A stretch of DNA of 64,000 nt, from positions 1 to 64,000 of the forward strand of contig NZ_RLII01000010.1 of the NCBI RefSeq assembly GCF_004102745.1, given 5' to 3'. The stretch comes from Acetivibrio mesophilus. Its GTDB lineage: Bacteria > Bacillota > Clostridia > Acetivibrionales > Acetivibrionaceae. The notes under the pieces are model-generated. The model worked only from the letters and a program-made list of their open reading frames with translations. It ran no database searches and was not told the DNA's origin. Below, one piece after another: positions 1 to 9,401 of this stretch; positions within the stretch are counted from its first letter, which is position 1; every line of letters starts with the position of its first letter. Both the position numbers and the translations under genes were made by a program.

Positions 1-114
1 TTGACCTGCTTTTTATTTGCTTTTTTTCCGGTAGTATTATGCGTATAGAATTTTATTTTGCTGTTTTCACTGGTATTAAGAGAATTTTAATTTGATTTTT
101 GCTCCGATTTTAAA

Positions 115-483
115 GTGCTGAACTACACTATAGCAGTAAACGTATCTAAAGATATGCTAAGGCAGAAAATAAAAAATAAAAGCAAAATTGTATACTTATT
201 TGATAAGGATAGTAGTATGTTGGATTATATACATAAAACAGCTTGGGTTGACAGTATAGAAGAACAATATGTAAAGAGAGAAATGTTGAAAGATATATTA
301 GTACATATAGATAAATTGAGTTTGGAAGAAAAGCAAATTTTATATCTGAAACATTATGAAAATTATACATATTTTGAAATAGCGAAACACATGAATATGA
401 AACAAAGTACGGTGGGAATGAAATTATTAAGGATTAAAGAAAAGATTGCCAGCAGGACAAAGGAAAGTACTTGCCAACTTTAA
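115..483 (+). pseudogene. Truncated ECF-type sigma-70 factor (region 2.4 to region 4)
   Basis: The 122-residue frame starts in what looks like the end of sigma region 2.4 (YTIAVNVSKDMLRQK resembles the usual 'IAVNVCKDYLRKK') and then has a good region 4: 'LSLEEKQILYLKHYENYTYFEIAKHMN' followed by the helix-turn-helix 'KQSTVGMKLLRIKEKI'. ECF factors are normally about 160-190 residues; the core-binding part of region 2 is missing. An in-frame TAA lies at 88-90, and the 114 bases upstream show no region 2 in any frame, so this is not a simple frameshift. The only start is GTG at 115 without a convincing ribosome site. It converges on an ABC operon. I read it as a gene remnant; a free-standing region-4 regulator is possible but less likely. 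Confidence 0.6.
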
Positions 484-513
484 CCAAGCCTATATGAGAC
501 TTGATTAAAGTTG
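475..513. terminator. Convergent hairpin between sigma fragment and ABC operon
   Basis: Stem of CAACTTTAA pairing with TTAAAGTTG, extended by AAG/CTT, loop about 11 bases. It overlaps the stop codon of the sigma fragment and lies just beyond the stop of the minus-strand ATPase gene. There is no strong T-run on either side, so termination efficiency is uncertain. Confidence 0.45.
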
Positions 514-526
514 CAATTAATAATAC

Positions 527-1162
527 TTAACGTATTTGAGTCAATTTACCAGCATCCATTTCACAAACGGTATCGCATAAAGCATCTATATCTTCGCTGT
601 AATGAGATGATAGGATAATCGTAACTCCTTGCTTATTTAAGTCTTTAAACAACGCTCTCATTTCAGTAACGCCGTGTTTATCAAGTCCATTCATTGGTTC
701 ATCAAGTATTAATAATTCTGGCTTTTCCATTATGGCTTGTGCTATTCCCAGCCTATGGCGCATTCCCAAAGAATATTTTCGGACGTGCTTTTTCATTTGG
801 GGATCGAGCCCTACCTTTAAAAGGGTTTCTTTAATCTCATCGTCACTTACTTTTTTATGTATGTCGGCTAGCAGCTTCAAATTTTTATATCCGCTTAATG
901 AGCCAATAAAGCCTGGGGTTTCCAAGATTATCCCTATATTTTGAGAAACAGATGGCTTCACTTTCTTTCCATTCACGATAATCTCACCTGAGGTGAGCGT
1001 CATAAAACCGCATATGCACTTGAATAATACTGTTTTACCCGAACCATTGCGACCGATAATACCATGTATTTTTCCTCTCTCAAAATTAACATTTACATTA
1101 CTTAAGGCTTGAGTTTCTTTAAATGATTTGTAGGCATTTCTTACTTCTACTATATTATCCAT
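527..1162 (-). CDS. ABC transporter ATP-binding protein
   Basis: 211-residue nucleotide-binding subunit of an ABC-2 type exporter, acting on the cytoplasmic face of the membrane. Visible motifs: Walker A GRNGSGKT (about residue 37), a signature that reads 'YSLGMRHRLGIAQAI' in place of LSGGQ as in many drug/lantibiotic-type ATPases, Walker B 'LLILDEP' followed by MNGLD, and a switch His in 'ILSSHYSED'. The length is short for the family (about 230-300), lacking the C-terminal extension. It is the last gene of a four-gene minus-strand operon after two permeases and a lipoprotein. The start follows a GAAGGGATG ribosome site. The substrate cannot be read from sequence; lantibiotic, bacteriocin or lipid export are possible. 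Confidence 0.9.
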   Translation of the reverse strand: MDNIVEVRNAYKSFKETQALSNVNVNFERGKIHGIIGRNGSGKTVLFKCICGFMTLTSGEIIVNGKKVKPSVSQNIGIILETPGFIGSLSGYKNLKLLADIHKKVSDDEIKETLLKVGLDPQMKKHVRKYSLGMRHRLGIAQAIMEKPELLILDEPMNGLDKHGVTEMRALFKDLNKQGVTIILSSHYSEDIDALCDTVCEMDAGKLTQIR

Positions 1163-1200
1163 TTATATCATCCCTTCTCTTTCATAAATTGAACAAACCG

Positions 1201-2076
1201 TCATTCCACACCTTCAGCTATATTTATATCTTTTTTAGAAAATGAGATAGCAGAAATTATGCTGAGTATTATTGATGTTCCTAAAAGAAATATGACAGCA
1301 TATTGAAGTGACGGAGAGTCACCCGAGTTATACCAATCTATATACTGTAAACTACTCCAGCTAAGGGGTGAAAAATAGTAAACCTTGAGTCCTCTTGTTA
1401 TGCGGCCTACAAATATGGAGAAGTATGAAATAAAAACTAGTATACCTGCTGTTATTATACCACTCATCTTACCAATTATCAGATTTAAACTAAAAATGAC
1501 AATTCCTATAAATAGTGTAACCAAGAAAAATAACCCTAAGCTTATCAGTGTAGCTTCAATTGCTGAAAAGGTAGTAACTATACCGTTATTTATTATGACT
1601 GTAAGGTGAATTCCTTTCTGAGATGCACTTGAAGGGTTCATAGCCAATGTTCTGATAACTTTTCCCCAGTCGCTGGTAAATTGCATATAGGGAAAAAAGC
1701 AAATTACTGTTATGATATAATTGATTAGAGTGTATAATAAGCTCGTAAATAAAATGTAAAACAACTGCCCTAGCACCCAGGAAGTTCTTCCTGTTCGCAT
1801 CATAAGAAATGGTGTATGTCTGTCTATAAAAGGAGCATCGCAAAATAGAAGCATCGCAAAACAACCGTAAACAGGCATCAGTGTAGGAAAAGTTAATAAA
1901 TGTGGAAATATCCATGGACTGACACCTTCTCCAACTAACCTTGCATACTCATATACTCCGGAAAAATTCCATATATTAAAGGCTAATATAAGTGCAAAAA
2001 GAGTATAGATTTTAATATCTACTATCCACTTTTTATAATTAACAATTGAGCACAATAGAGCGTTTTTTATATTCAT
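1201..2076 (-). CDS. ABC-2 type permease subunit
   Basis: 291-residue integral membrane protein with about six hydrophobic segments (for example residues 22-40, 60-80, 105-130, 180-230 and 258-280), matching the size and pattern of ABC-2 export permeases. No recognisable substrate motif. It overlaps the preceding permease gene by four bases (ATGA), typical of translational coupling, and lies 38 bases before the ATPase gene. A GGGAG ribosome site lies within the end of the upstream gene. With the neighbouring permease it probably forms a heterodimeric channel served by the ATPase. Identification rests on hydrophobicity and operon context. Confidence 0.75.
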   Translation of the reverse strand: MNIKNALLCSIVNYKKWIVDIKIYTLFALILAFNIWNFSGVYEYARLVGEGVSPWIFPHLLTFPTLMPVYGCFAMLLFCDAPFIDRHTPFLMMRTGRTSWVLGQLFYILFTSLLYTLINYIITVICFFPYMQFTSDWGKVIRTLAMNPSSASQKGIHLTVIINNGIVTTFSAIEATLISLGLFFLVTLFIGIVIFSLNLIIGKMSGIITAGILVFISYFSIFVGRITRGLKVYYFSPLSWSSLQYIDWYNSGDSPSLQYAVIFLLGTSIILSIISAISFSKKDINIAEGVE

Positions 2077-2846
2077 GATCTCCCAATCCTTTTCTTAATT
2101 TGTTTTATAGTAACATACAAAAGCATACCAAGGATTCCGACTACAGGTATCAACTTGTGCAAGAAAGCTGCTGCAGGGCTTACATCAGAATAAATACCTT
2201 CAACCAAAAAACTTGGTTCCAAGAAATTGGGTAACGAAGCTTGTGTAGTCAGCCGCATTAGAACAAAGTATATAACTATAGGTGATGCCATTGTACTGAA
2301 TTTATTAGGTACGAAAGTTGATATTGTTAAAGCTGTGCCTGCAAATAACGCTCCTGACAATGAATAGTGTGCGGTGAGCACCAAAATGTATATCCATGGC
2401 TGATTTTCTTCTAATAACGTTGCATAAGAACTACCACTATTTATCTTTCCATCAAACAATGGAAAAAATATCGACATAATTAATGAGAAAATAACCATAC
2501 TGCTGGTGACAGATAAAAAACCTGCAACGACCGAAGATGAAAATTTACTGATTGCATATTTTCTTGTTCCTGTGCGTATAATCCAAAATGGCAGAGCTTT
2601 ATCTTCCAGATCTGATGCAAAAGACATGGCATACGGTAATATAGGTGCAATACATAATATAAACAAAGTAGACCCACTGCCAGTTAAAGCTTTACCGAGC
2701 AACTCTAAAACATTGGATGTATTGCTAATGTATCCTGAACAACTGATAAACATAGCAAACATAGTAAATATTATTGATATAACAAAATTAAGCGATAATA
2801 AAGCTCTGTATAGATCCATTTTTAACAAAGCTATAAATGTTTTCAT
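2073..2846 (-). CDS. ABC-2 type permease subunit
   Basis: About 257 residues with six predicted hydrophobic segments, including near 20-40, 60-80, 105-130, 160-185 and 230-250. A GTG three codons further upstream is open, but ATG at 2846 is preferred because AAGGTGG lies at the right distance; that ribosome site overlaps the stop codon of the upstream lipoprotein gene, leaving only two bases between the two genes. The product resembles its downstream neighbour in size and topology rather than in obvious sequence, as expected for two halves of an ABC-2 exporter channel. Substrate unknown. Confidence 0.75.
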   Translation of the reverse strand: MKTFIALLKMDLYRALLSLNFVISIIFTMFAMFISCSGYISNTSNVLELLGKALTGSGSTLFILCIAPILPYAMSFASDLEDKALPFWIIRTGTRKYAISKFSSSVVAGFLSVTSSMVIFSLIMSIFFPLFDGKINSGSSYATLLEENQPWIYILVLTAHYSLSGALFAGTALTISTFVPNKFSTMASPIVIYFVLMRLTTQASLPNFLEPSFLVEGIYSDVSPAAAFLHKLIPVVGILGMLLYVTIKQIKKRIGRS

Positions 2847-2848
2847 TG

Positions 2849-4009
2849 TTACCACCTTGATTGATATAATTTACCTGTTACGGCATTGACGACATCATAT
2901 TTATATTGTGTATATAATTTGCTATCATATTCCATAGTTTGACTACTGCAGAATACCCATCCGGGAATCAATTCAAAAATATCACCTTGAGGGATACTTA
3001 GATAACATAATTCTGCCGAAACAATACTGACGTCATTTTCTAAGATTGTGAGCGAATAATCTTGTATCAATGTATTCAATGCTTCATAAACATTAATTAG
3101 ACTATTGGTTTCAATTTCATTGCTAATGTTGAGAATGGAATAAGTACTTATATTCGTTATGCCATTACTGTCATAAACCAAATTAATGTATGTTGGAGGC
3201 ATCAAATTTCCAAAAGCTGAGCTCTTGGTACCGTCAGGCATTTGCCATTCTCTGTTAATAATTGGTATATTATCAACGAGTTGTCTCAAGGAAAAAATGT
3301 AACATTCATCTTCCTTAGTCCAATTTAAGTTTTTTAAATCATCTTCAATTGAAGCACTCTTAAGATATAATTCATAATGAGATTTCATAGTTTTAAGATT
3401 CAATGAATAGGACTCTTGAACATCAAATTGAGGTAGCCCAGCTTCATTTAGTATTCTTTTAATGTGAGTTAGCGCTTTTTCATAAGGTGAGAAATCCAAA
3501 TCAGTATATGATGAATAATCATCATTGGAGTTATAATCATTTTTGGAAAATGATGGATAATAAAAATCGATATTTGCAACAGTAGATAGCTTATTCATCA
3601 CACCATTAACAGTCCTCCCATAATTAAATCCTCCTTTTAGACCAGTTACAATACCAAAGCTTTTACCACCGTCATATATGCTTAAAAATTCCTTTGTGTT
3701 CCCGTCAGATGCAATAAATTGTGGACCTTCCGCCCAGATTTTTTCTTCGGTTATGCTATTTTTAATAAAAGCATTTATAAGCTTTTGATTATCAAAAACA
3801 ATATGATCTGCTTTATATGTTTTTGCTGTATCAACACCTTTAACATTATCGAAATCTATGTGTATCGATAAATTTTCGGACAGATTTACATGTTCAAGAA
3901 AAGTTTTGCTGTCCATATCCTGAAAATTAATAGCTTTTTCAGGGGTATTACATGAAGCCAATATAACCAGTATGAATATTGATATAGAAAGCATAATGTT
4001 TTTTTTCAT
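2849..4009 (-). CDS. Lipoprotein of an ABC export operon, function unknown
   Basis: 386 residues with a classic lipoprotein signal: 'MKKN', a hydrophobic stretch, then lipobox L-A-S-C at residues 17-20, so the mature protein should be lipid-anchored outside the membrane. The rest is soluble, mixed alpha/beta, with an Asn/Asp/Ser-rich stretch near residues 155-170 (NDYNSNDDYSSY). No family recognised. It is the first gene of the operon with two ABC-2 permeases and an ATPase, with two bases to the next gene, so it probably assists the exporter or senses its substrate. Start ATG at 4009 follows AACAGGAAA. The ECF-sigma fragment at the other end of the operon may be the relic of a linked regulator. 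Confidence 0.7.
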   Translation of the reverse strand: MKKNIMLSISIFILVILASCNTPEKAINFQDMDSKTFLEHVNLSENLSIHIDFDNVKGVDTAKTYKADHIVFDNQKLINAFIKNSITEEKIWAEGPQFIASDGNTKEFLSIYDGGKSFGIVTGLKGGFNYGRTVNGVMNKLSTVANIDFYYPSFSKNDYNSNDDYSSYTDLDFSPYEKALTHIKRILNEAGLPQFDVQESYSLNLKTMKSHYELYLKSASIEDDLKNLNWTKEDECYIFSLRQLVDNIPIINREWQMPDGTKSSAFGNLMPPTYINLVYDSNGITNISTYSILNISNEIETNSLINVYEALNTLIQDYSLTILENDVSIVSAELCYLSIPQGDIFELIPGWVFCSSQTMEYDSKLYTQYKYDVVNAVTGKLYQSRW

Positions 4010-4185
4010 TTTCCTGTTCCTTTCATAATTTTGAGAATTACTTTGTCAACATAAGGTTGCTATTTTTGTTTATTTATCTTCAACTATACATAGTAAAGAC
4101 CTACGTGATTTTTCTTATTCTATTAATATAAGACTGCCATAGATGATAAATTATCACATAAAAATAAAACATTTTTAAATTTTTT
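4010..4185. other. Intergenic, upstream of the ABC operon
   Basis: AT-rich, no gene seen. Expected to hold the promoter of the minus-strand lipoprotein/ABC operon, but I could not pick one convincingly. Confidence 0.5.
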
Positions 4186-4362
4186 TGATGTCCTTCTTCT
4201 TTAAAATATAGTCCTTCATCTCTTTATTGGAGTCCTGAACTGACAAGCTAAACACATAGCCATCTTTAAAGGAAAGAGCGAACTAAATGTTGCTTCCTGT
4301 ATTAATAGCTTTGTCAGCAACAATCACCACCATATTCTGGCGTTCTCTTAAATAGTTTTAAT
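4186..4362 (-). pseudogene. Remnant of an IS transposase (IS4/IS1634-like)
   Basis: Reading the minus strand in one frame gives 'NYLRERQNMVVIVADKAIN' then 'TGSNI', a TAG stop, and then 'FALSFKDGYVFSLSVQDSN' followed by 'KEMKDYILKKK'. This matches in order the catalytic-core segment of IS1634/IS1182-type DDE transposases ('VVADKGLNTGDNI ... DGYIFSQSV ... KELKEYIL'). Only about 55 codons remain, with a nonsense codon, no start and no terminal inverted repeats seen nearby. It is a decayed insertion sequence and cannot be active. The identification is from motif memory. Confidence 0.6.
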
Positions 4363-4663
4363 GAAATACATATTCAACCATAGTTTGATAATATATATGC
4401 ATTATATCATAATTCGTTAAAATAAGTTGCTAAAATTTTCATATTTTTTCACGGAGAAGCAGCTTGAAATCCAGTTGGCATTTTGGCTTTACGCTCTTAA
4501 GATTCATAATTTGGCTGAAAAACAGTTTAGCTCCAATGTTTTTTATTGTAAATACTGAAAGCATATTGTATAATATATAAAAAATATAGATAAGATGCCA
4601 ATTGGTATCAAAGAAGGGCATTTAAAAAGTGTGCCTAAAAATTAAGATGGGGGGTACCTATTT
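4363..4663. other. Intergenic, leader of the SLH protein gene
   Basis: AT-rich stretch with no supported gene; the 60-codon minus-strand frame at 4439-4621 has no homology or ribosome site that I can see. The ribosome site GGGGGGT lies about ten bases before the ATG at 4664. Confidence 0.5.
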
Positions 4664-7600
4664 ATGAGGATTTGCAAAAAAGTACTTGCATTATTGCTCG
4701 TACTTCTGTTCATCATGAACAGCATGCCGCTGACATTTTCAGCAACTAACCATTACACTGATGTACCATCAAACCATTGGGCAAGCAAGGTAATTGCTAA
4801 ATGGTCGGGCGACGGCTACGGTGTATTAAAAGGCGATGGAAACGGTTACTTTTTTCCAAGCAAAGGAATCACACTAGGAGAATTGGCTGCTATCCTGTCC
4901 CAAACCTTTGGATATACCGAAAGGGTTTCGGCAGAAGTAATCCCAACTTGGGCTGATGAGCACGTCGAAAAAGCTATTGCGGCTGGTATAATTGCCAAAG
5001 CAGACAAAATTGACGCAAGTAAAACAGTTACCAGAGAACAAGCTATTAAGTACATAGCCATAGCGTACAATATTGCTCCAGTAGAAGGCGAGACGACTTT
5101 TGCTGACAATAAATCAATCGATTCCGAGTATAAACCATACGTAAATGCATTCCAAAAGTTGGGATACATAATAGGTAAGGGAAACAATACTTTTGATCCT
5201 AAAGCGGTTTATACCCGTGCGGAAGCAATGCAGGTAATCGAAAACACTACGAGCGAAATCATTGATAAGTCGATTAGTGATCAGATATATGCAAAATCGC
5301 TTGTTGTGCGGAAACCTGGCGTTACAGTTAAAAATACCACTGTAAAGCAAAATTTTATAGTTGGGCAAGGCGTAGGCGATGGAGAAGTAACGCTTGATGA
5401 TGTAACAATAAAAGGGGCACTGATAGTATATGGTGGCGGTTCTAAATCGATTAAGGTAAATGGCGGGAAGGCAGTTCCAACAACGGTGGTAAACAAACCG
5501 TTTGGTGAAGCCGTGCATCTTTATGGTGATTTCGATACAATTATAGTTAACGAAGGTTCAAAAGTAATTATAACAGGTAAAGTTGCAAATCTTATAATTC
5601 TTGGTAATGCTGAGGTTACGCTAACTAATGCAACGGTAAATAATATTGAGATTAACAATGAAAATGTAAAACTCGTTGTTGACAAAGACAGTACCGTTGA
5701 AAATGTAGCTATCAAAGCAAGCAAAGTTGTTATAAGCGGCGACGGCAATGTTAAAAATGTCAATGTTATGGAAGAAGCTAAGAATGATGTTGAAGTTCTT
5801 ACTGTGCCTACAAAAATTTCAGTGAATGCTAAGGCTGGTGCAGTCAAAACAAAGAATAACGGTTATATACAGCCAGGGAAAACATTCATTACTACAAATC
5901 CATCAACATCTTCCGGCAGTAGTAGCAGTAGTGGTAGGAGCGGCAAGAGTGAAACGGTTCCAACACCTACACCTACATCTACTCCTATTCCAACTCCAAC
6001 AATGAATGATTTGCCTGACGTGCTTAAAGATATGCTTGGTCTTGATAAGAGTAAAGATGATACAGATGGAGACGGCTTGAAGGACTTATTTGAGTTTTCA
6101 TACCTCACCACAGATCTTTTATTAGTTGATACAGACGGAAACGGCATATCGGATGCTGATGAAGATTTTGATGAAGATGGCTTAACCAATATTCAAGAAC
6201 AAGAATTGGGAACTCGTCCTGACAAGTTTGACACCGATAGTGATGGTGTGAGTGATGGAGACGAAGTTAATATTTATGGAACCGATCCATTAAATCCTGA
6301 TACAGATGGTGACGGATTAAAAGATGGCGAAGAAATAAAATTAGGGCTGAATCCTAATAAAATAAAAACAGATGATGTAACGCTTGACAATGAGAAAAAA
6401 ATCGATCAAGTCGCTGATGACACTGTCAAAGATGATGCCTTAATTAATAGTGAGAATTGGCTTGTTCCGTCAATTTCCGGTAATGTGCCCGGTGATATCT
6501 CGAAAAACGTTTTCTTGGAAAAGTCAGATAGTTATATCTTTGAAGATAATCGAGCAGTGTTAAGTGATGTGATAAACGTTTACACTTCATATGAGACATC
6601 ATTGACTCTTTCGTTTGCATACAATCAAGAATATACAGGGGATATCAAGAACCTGACAATTGTGTCATATGGCGAGGAAGGATTAGAAATTATTGACACA
6701 GTTATAGATGAAGCTGAAAAGGTGATTTCCGGTAAAATTACCGGTAGCGGCATGTACTTTGTTATTGACCTTGATGAGTTTTTAAAAGGGTTGGGTATTG
6801 ACGTTTTTGCAAATATTACACCTGATGATGTTACACACACCGAACCTTTATTGGCAAGATCTTTTAGATTCGATATGGCAACAGCTGGTGTTGAAGCGAT
6901 TCAAGATGAGTTTGATTACTTTTATGATAACGAAGGAAATGTTATTGAAAAAAGGGAAAAGTATAGCGAGGATGAAGAGAATTTCCTTTTATCGCCACTT
7001 TCAGATCCATTTAATATGATGGCTCTGTCGGAAAAAAGTATCGATACTTTCTCTGTAAGTTCAGATGCGACAGGAAAAGCAGATATTGTATTTGTCATTG
7101 ACACCACCGGTTCTATGGGCAGTGCTATAGCCAATGTAAAGAATAATGTAAATGTATTTGCTGAAAAATTGGTTAATGAATATAATGTCGATGCCAACTT
7201 TTCACTTATTGAATTTCGCGATATAAATGTTGATGGGGTGAATAGCACCAAGCAACATAAAAATATGACATCTAACTGGTTTACTAATGTGAATACATTT
7301 AAGAATGAAGTGAATAAACTGACTGTCGATGGAGGAGGGGATTTGCCTGAAACTCCTATTGATGGACTGGAGATGGCACGCAGACTTGATTGGCGTGGAG
7401 ATGCAACAAGATTTGTTGTCCTTGTTACGGATGCAGAGTATTGGACGACCAATAGTTATGGAATCTCTAGCATGGAAGAAATGGTGAGCTTATTTGTGAA
7501 CGATGGCATAATTGTATCCGCTATAGCTTCCGGTAAAAGCACTTATGCGCCGTTAACAGATAATACTGATGGACTTTATGGATACATATACGGAAATTTC

Positions 7601-9340
7601 AGTGATATATTGTTACGACTTGCAGATAAAGTTGGAGAAGCTACCAACACAGGTGGAGAATGGGTGTTCCTTAATGATTTCCAAGCTGTGAAACTCAGCG
7701 ATACACTTGCCAATGCCGCAACTAATGACACGGATAAAGACGGATTAACTGATGCGGAGGAGTTAGGAACAAGCGTTGAGAAGAATATGATTCCATATAT
7801 CATATCCTTATTGAATAGACATGAGATACCAATAGAATCTTATATGGGGAAAACCAAACTAACTGTTTGGAATTATGTGTCAAATCCTGTTCTGCTTGAT
7901 ACTGATTATGATGGAATTTCTGATGGTAATAAGGACTACGATGGAAAAACCGTTAAGCCTGACCCATTGCCAAAGAGCAATTCATTTGCTGGTAAGCTTC
8001 ATTGGATAGAAGATGGCAAGGCAAAAGAAAGCAAGGAGAATCTTGAGTTTGTTGTAGATTATAGCTTGTTATTCAAAAACAATACTGTTTATAACAAAAA
8101 TTTGGCTGTTTTAACGTCATTATATGTTGGTGAGATTTATGATAATACATATTTGACAGTTACTGAAGGGGTGACCGGCGGCGCTGACGATCCTACGGCA
8201 TTAGGTTCGTTGTTTGGACTGAAGGACGTAGAAGACATTAAAATCAATGGTGCAGATTATGGGGTAGACGTTGACGATAGCACAGAATTTGTTATTGGAC
8301 ATCGCAGTGTTACTTATAAAGGCGCAACAAAAGAAGCAATTGTAGTTATTGTCCGCGGTACAAACGGAACAAATACTGAGTGGTCAAGTAATTTTGATGT
8401 TGGTGCAGATACTAGTGAATACTATGCAGCTACGGGTTCAAACCATCCTCATTGGAAAAATAAAAAGAATCACAAAGGATTTGATGTTGCTGCAAATAGA
8501 ATCATAGACAAAATTGACAATTATTTATCTCGCCACTCGCTGACATCAGAGCCGAAAGCTATATTAATAGCAGGGCATTCTCGTGGTGGTGGGATAGCCA
8601 ACTTAATTGGTGCATATTATGAAAAAGAGCCGAATTTCACATCATTTACTTATACTTTTGCCGGTGCAAATTCTACGACGGATAGTAACGCAGGAAGCTA
8701 TAAGACTATATTTAACGTTGTCAACGAAGATGATATTATCACATATCTTCCTCTTTCGAGTTGGGGTTTCAAAAAATATGGGGTAGTAAAAAGCATAAGC
8801 GTTGAAAACCATTATGAGAATCACTGGGGAAGTGCTCAAAAAGGCACATGGGAATGGCTTACAGGAAATGACTACAACAATGATGGAGGACTTCAGCGTA
8901 CATTGGATGCCTTTGCAAAAGTTGCAAGTAGTCGTGAAGAGCTATATATTTTAGATGATTCATCAGACGGGAAGGTTTGGGAAAACAATCTCGGGCACAC
9001 CACATTAGAAGGCGCAGAAGAGGAATTAGAAGAGTTGACAAATACTTTAAGAAACGAAAAACTCCTCAAGTTCTGTAGTCTTAGCATTGTTGGAGGAGAG
9101 CTAATGACACCGTACCATGTTGAAGTAAACTACTCTCCTGCATATTTAATGCAGATACTGGCTAATATGACAACTGGGGTAGGTCCTACATTAGGCCGTG
9201 ATGTTAAAGGTAAGTATGCGTCAGCAAAAGCTTCCTTTGTTGCATCAAGTGGAAAATTAGGGATTGGTGGAATGACACGTCCGCATTTAACAATAACCTA
9301 TTACTTGATAGTTTATAACAATTTTGTTGACCATGTATAG
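4664..9340 (+). CDS. SLH-anchored surface protein with Ca-binding repeats, VWA and class 3 lipase domains
   Basis: 1558 residues. Order: signal peptide 1-27; three SLH repeats (about 30-85, 90-140, 146-195), the second and third partly degenerate, which bind the cell-wall polymer; a Val/Asn-rich repetitive region 210-370 that looks like a beta-helix; a Ser/Gly then Pro-Thr linker (about 410-447, 'TPTPTPTSTP'); thrombospondin-3-like Ca repeats 464-565 ('DTDGDGLKD', 'DTDSDGVSDGDE'); a VWA domain from about 805 with MIDAS 'DTTGSMGS'; a further 'DTDKDGLTDAEE' repeat near 1023; and a C-terminal alpha/beta-hydrolase of lipase class 3 type with nucleophile elbow G1304-H-S1306-R-G. The protein should be displayed on the cell surface. 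A substrate-binding or adhesive role plus esterase activity is inference. A hairpin (9353-9384) separates it from the next gene. Confidence 0.88.
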   Translation: MRICKKVLALLLVLLFIMNSMPLTFSATNHYTDVPSNHWASKVIAKWSGDGYGVLKGDGNGYFFPSKGITLGELAAILSQTFGYTERVSAEVIPTWADEHVEKAIAAGIIAKADKIDASKTVTREQAIKYIAIAYNIAPVEGETTFADNKSIDSEYKPYVNAFQKLGYIIGKGNNTFDPKAVYTRAEAMQVIENTTSEIIDKSISDQIYAKSLVVRKPGVTVKNTTVKQNFIVGQGVGDGEVTLDDVTIKGALIVYGGGSKSIKVNGGKAVPTTVVNKPFGEAVHLYGDFDTIIVNEGSKVIITGKVANLIILGNAEVTLTNATVNNIEINNENVKLVVDKDSTVENVAIKASKVVISGDGNVKNVNVMEEAKNDVEVLTVPTKISVNAKAGAVKTKNNGYIQPGKTFITTNPSTSSGSSSSSGRSGKSETVPTPTPTSTPIPTPTMNDLPDVLKDMLGLDKSKDDTDGDGLKDLFEFSYLTTDLLLVDTDGNGISDADEDFDEDGLTNIQEQELGTRPDKFDTDSDGVSDGDEVNIYGTDPLNPDTDGDGLKDGEEIKLGLNPNKIKTDDVTLDNEKKIDQVADDTVKDDALINSENWLVPSISGNVPGDISKNVFLEKSDSYIFEDNRAVLSDVINVYTSYETSLTLSFAYNQEYTGDIKNLTIVSYGEEGLEIIDTVIDEAEKVISGKITGSGMYFVIDLDEFLKGLGIDVFANITPDDVTHTEPLLARSFRFDMATAGVEAIQDEFDYFYDNEGNVIEKREKYSEDEENFLLSPLSDPFNMMALSEKSIDTFSVSSDATGKADIVFVIDTTGSMGSAIANVKNNVNVFAEKLVNEYNVDANFSLIEFRDINVDGVNSTKQHKNMTSNWFTNVNTFKNEVNKLTVDGGGDLPETPIDGLEMARRLDWRGDATRFVVLVTDAEYWTTNSYGISSMEEMVSLFVNDGIIVSAIASGKSTYAPLTDNTDGLYGYIYGNFSDILLRLADKVGEATNTGGEWVFLNDFQAVKLSDTLANAATNDTDKDGLTDAEELGTSVEKNMIPYIISLLNRHEIPIESYMGKTKLTVWNYVSNPVLLDTDYDGISDGNKDYDGKTVKPDPLPKSNSFAGKLHWIEDGKAKESKENLEFVVDYSLLFKNNTVYNKNLAVLTSLYVGEIYDNTYLTVTEGVTGGADDPTALGSLFGLKDVEDIKINGADYGVDVDDSTEFVIGHRSVTYKGATKEAIVVIVRGTNGTNTEWSSNFDVGADTSEYYAATGSNHPHWKNKKNHKGFDVAANRIIDKIDNYLSRHSLTSEPKAILIAGHSRGGGIANLIGAYYEKEPNFTSFTYTFAGANSTTDSNAGSYKTIFNVVNEDDIITYLPLSSWGFKKYGVVKSISVENHYENHWGSAQKGTWEWLTGNDYNNDGGLQRTLDAFAKVASSREELYILDDSSDGKVWENNLGHTTLEGAEEELEELTNTLRNEKLLKFCSLSIVGGELMTPYHVEVNYSPAYLMQILANMTTGVGPTLGRDVKGKYASAKASFVASSGKLGIGGMTRPHLTITYYLIVYNNFVDHV

Positions 9341-9352
9341 TCTATATATAGT

Positions 9353-9384
9353 GTGTCGGCGAGTTCAATAGTTCTCGCTGACAC
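9353..9384 (+). other. Strong hairpin between SLH gene and the next gene
   Basis: GTGTCGGCGAG pairs with CTCGCTGACAC across a 10-base loop (one mismatch). It has no T-run and ends 18 bases before the next start codon. It may stabilise the 3' end of the long mRNA or lower read-through and translation of the small downstream gene. Confidence 0.6.
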
Positions 9385-9401
9385 ATTAAATGGGGTGCGT
9401 T

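Noticed and set aside
4439-4621. 60-codon minus-strand open frame before the SLH gene
   Set aside because: No ribosome site, no recognisable composition, and it overlaps the expected leader of the SLH gene.
5863-6189. Minus-strand frame with a Val/Gly repeat inside the SLH gene
   Set aside because: It is the reverse reading of the Pro-Thr linker and Ca-repeat region; low-complexity shadow.
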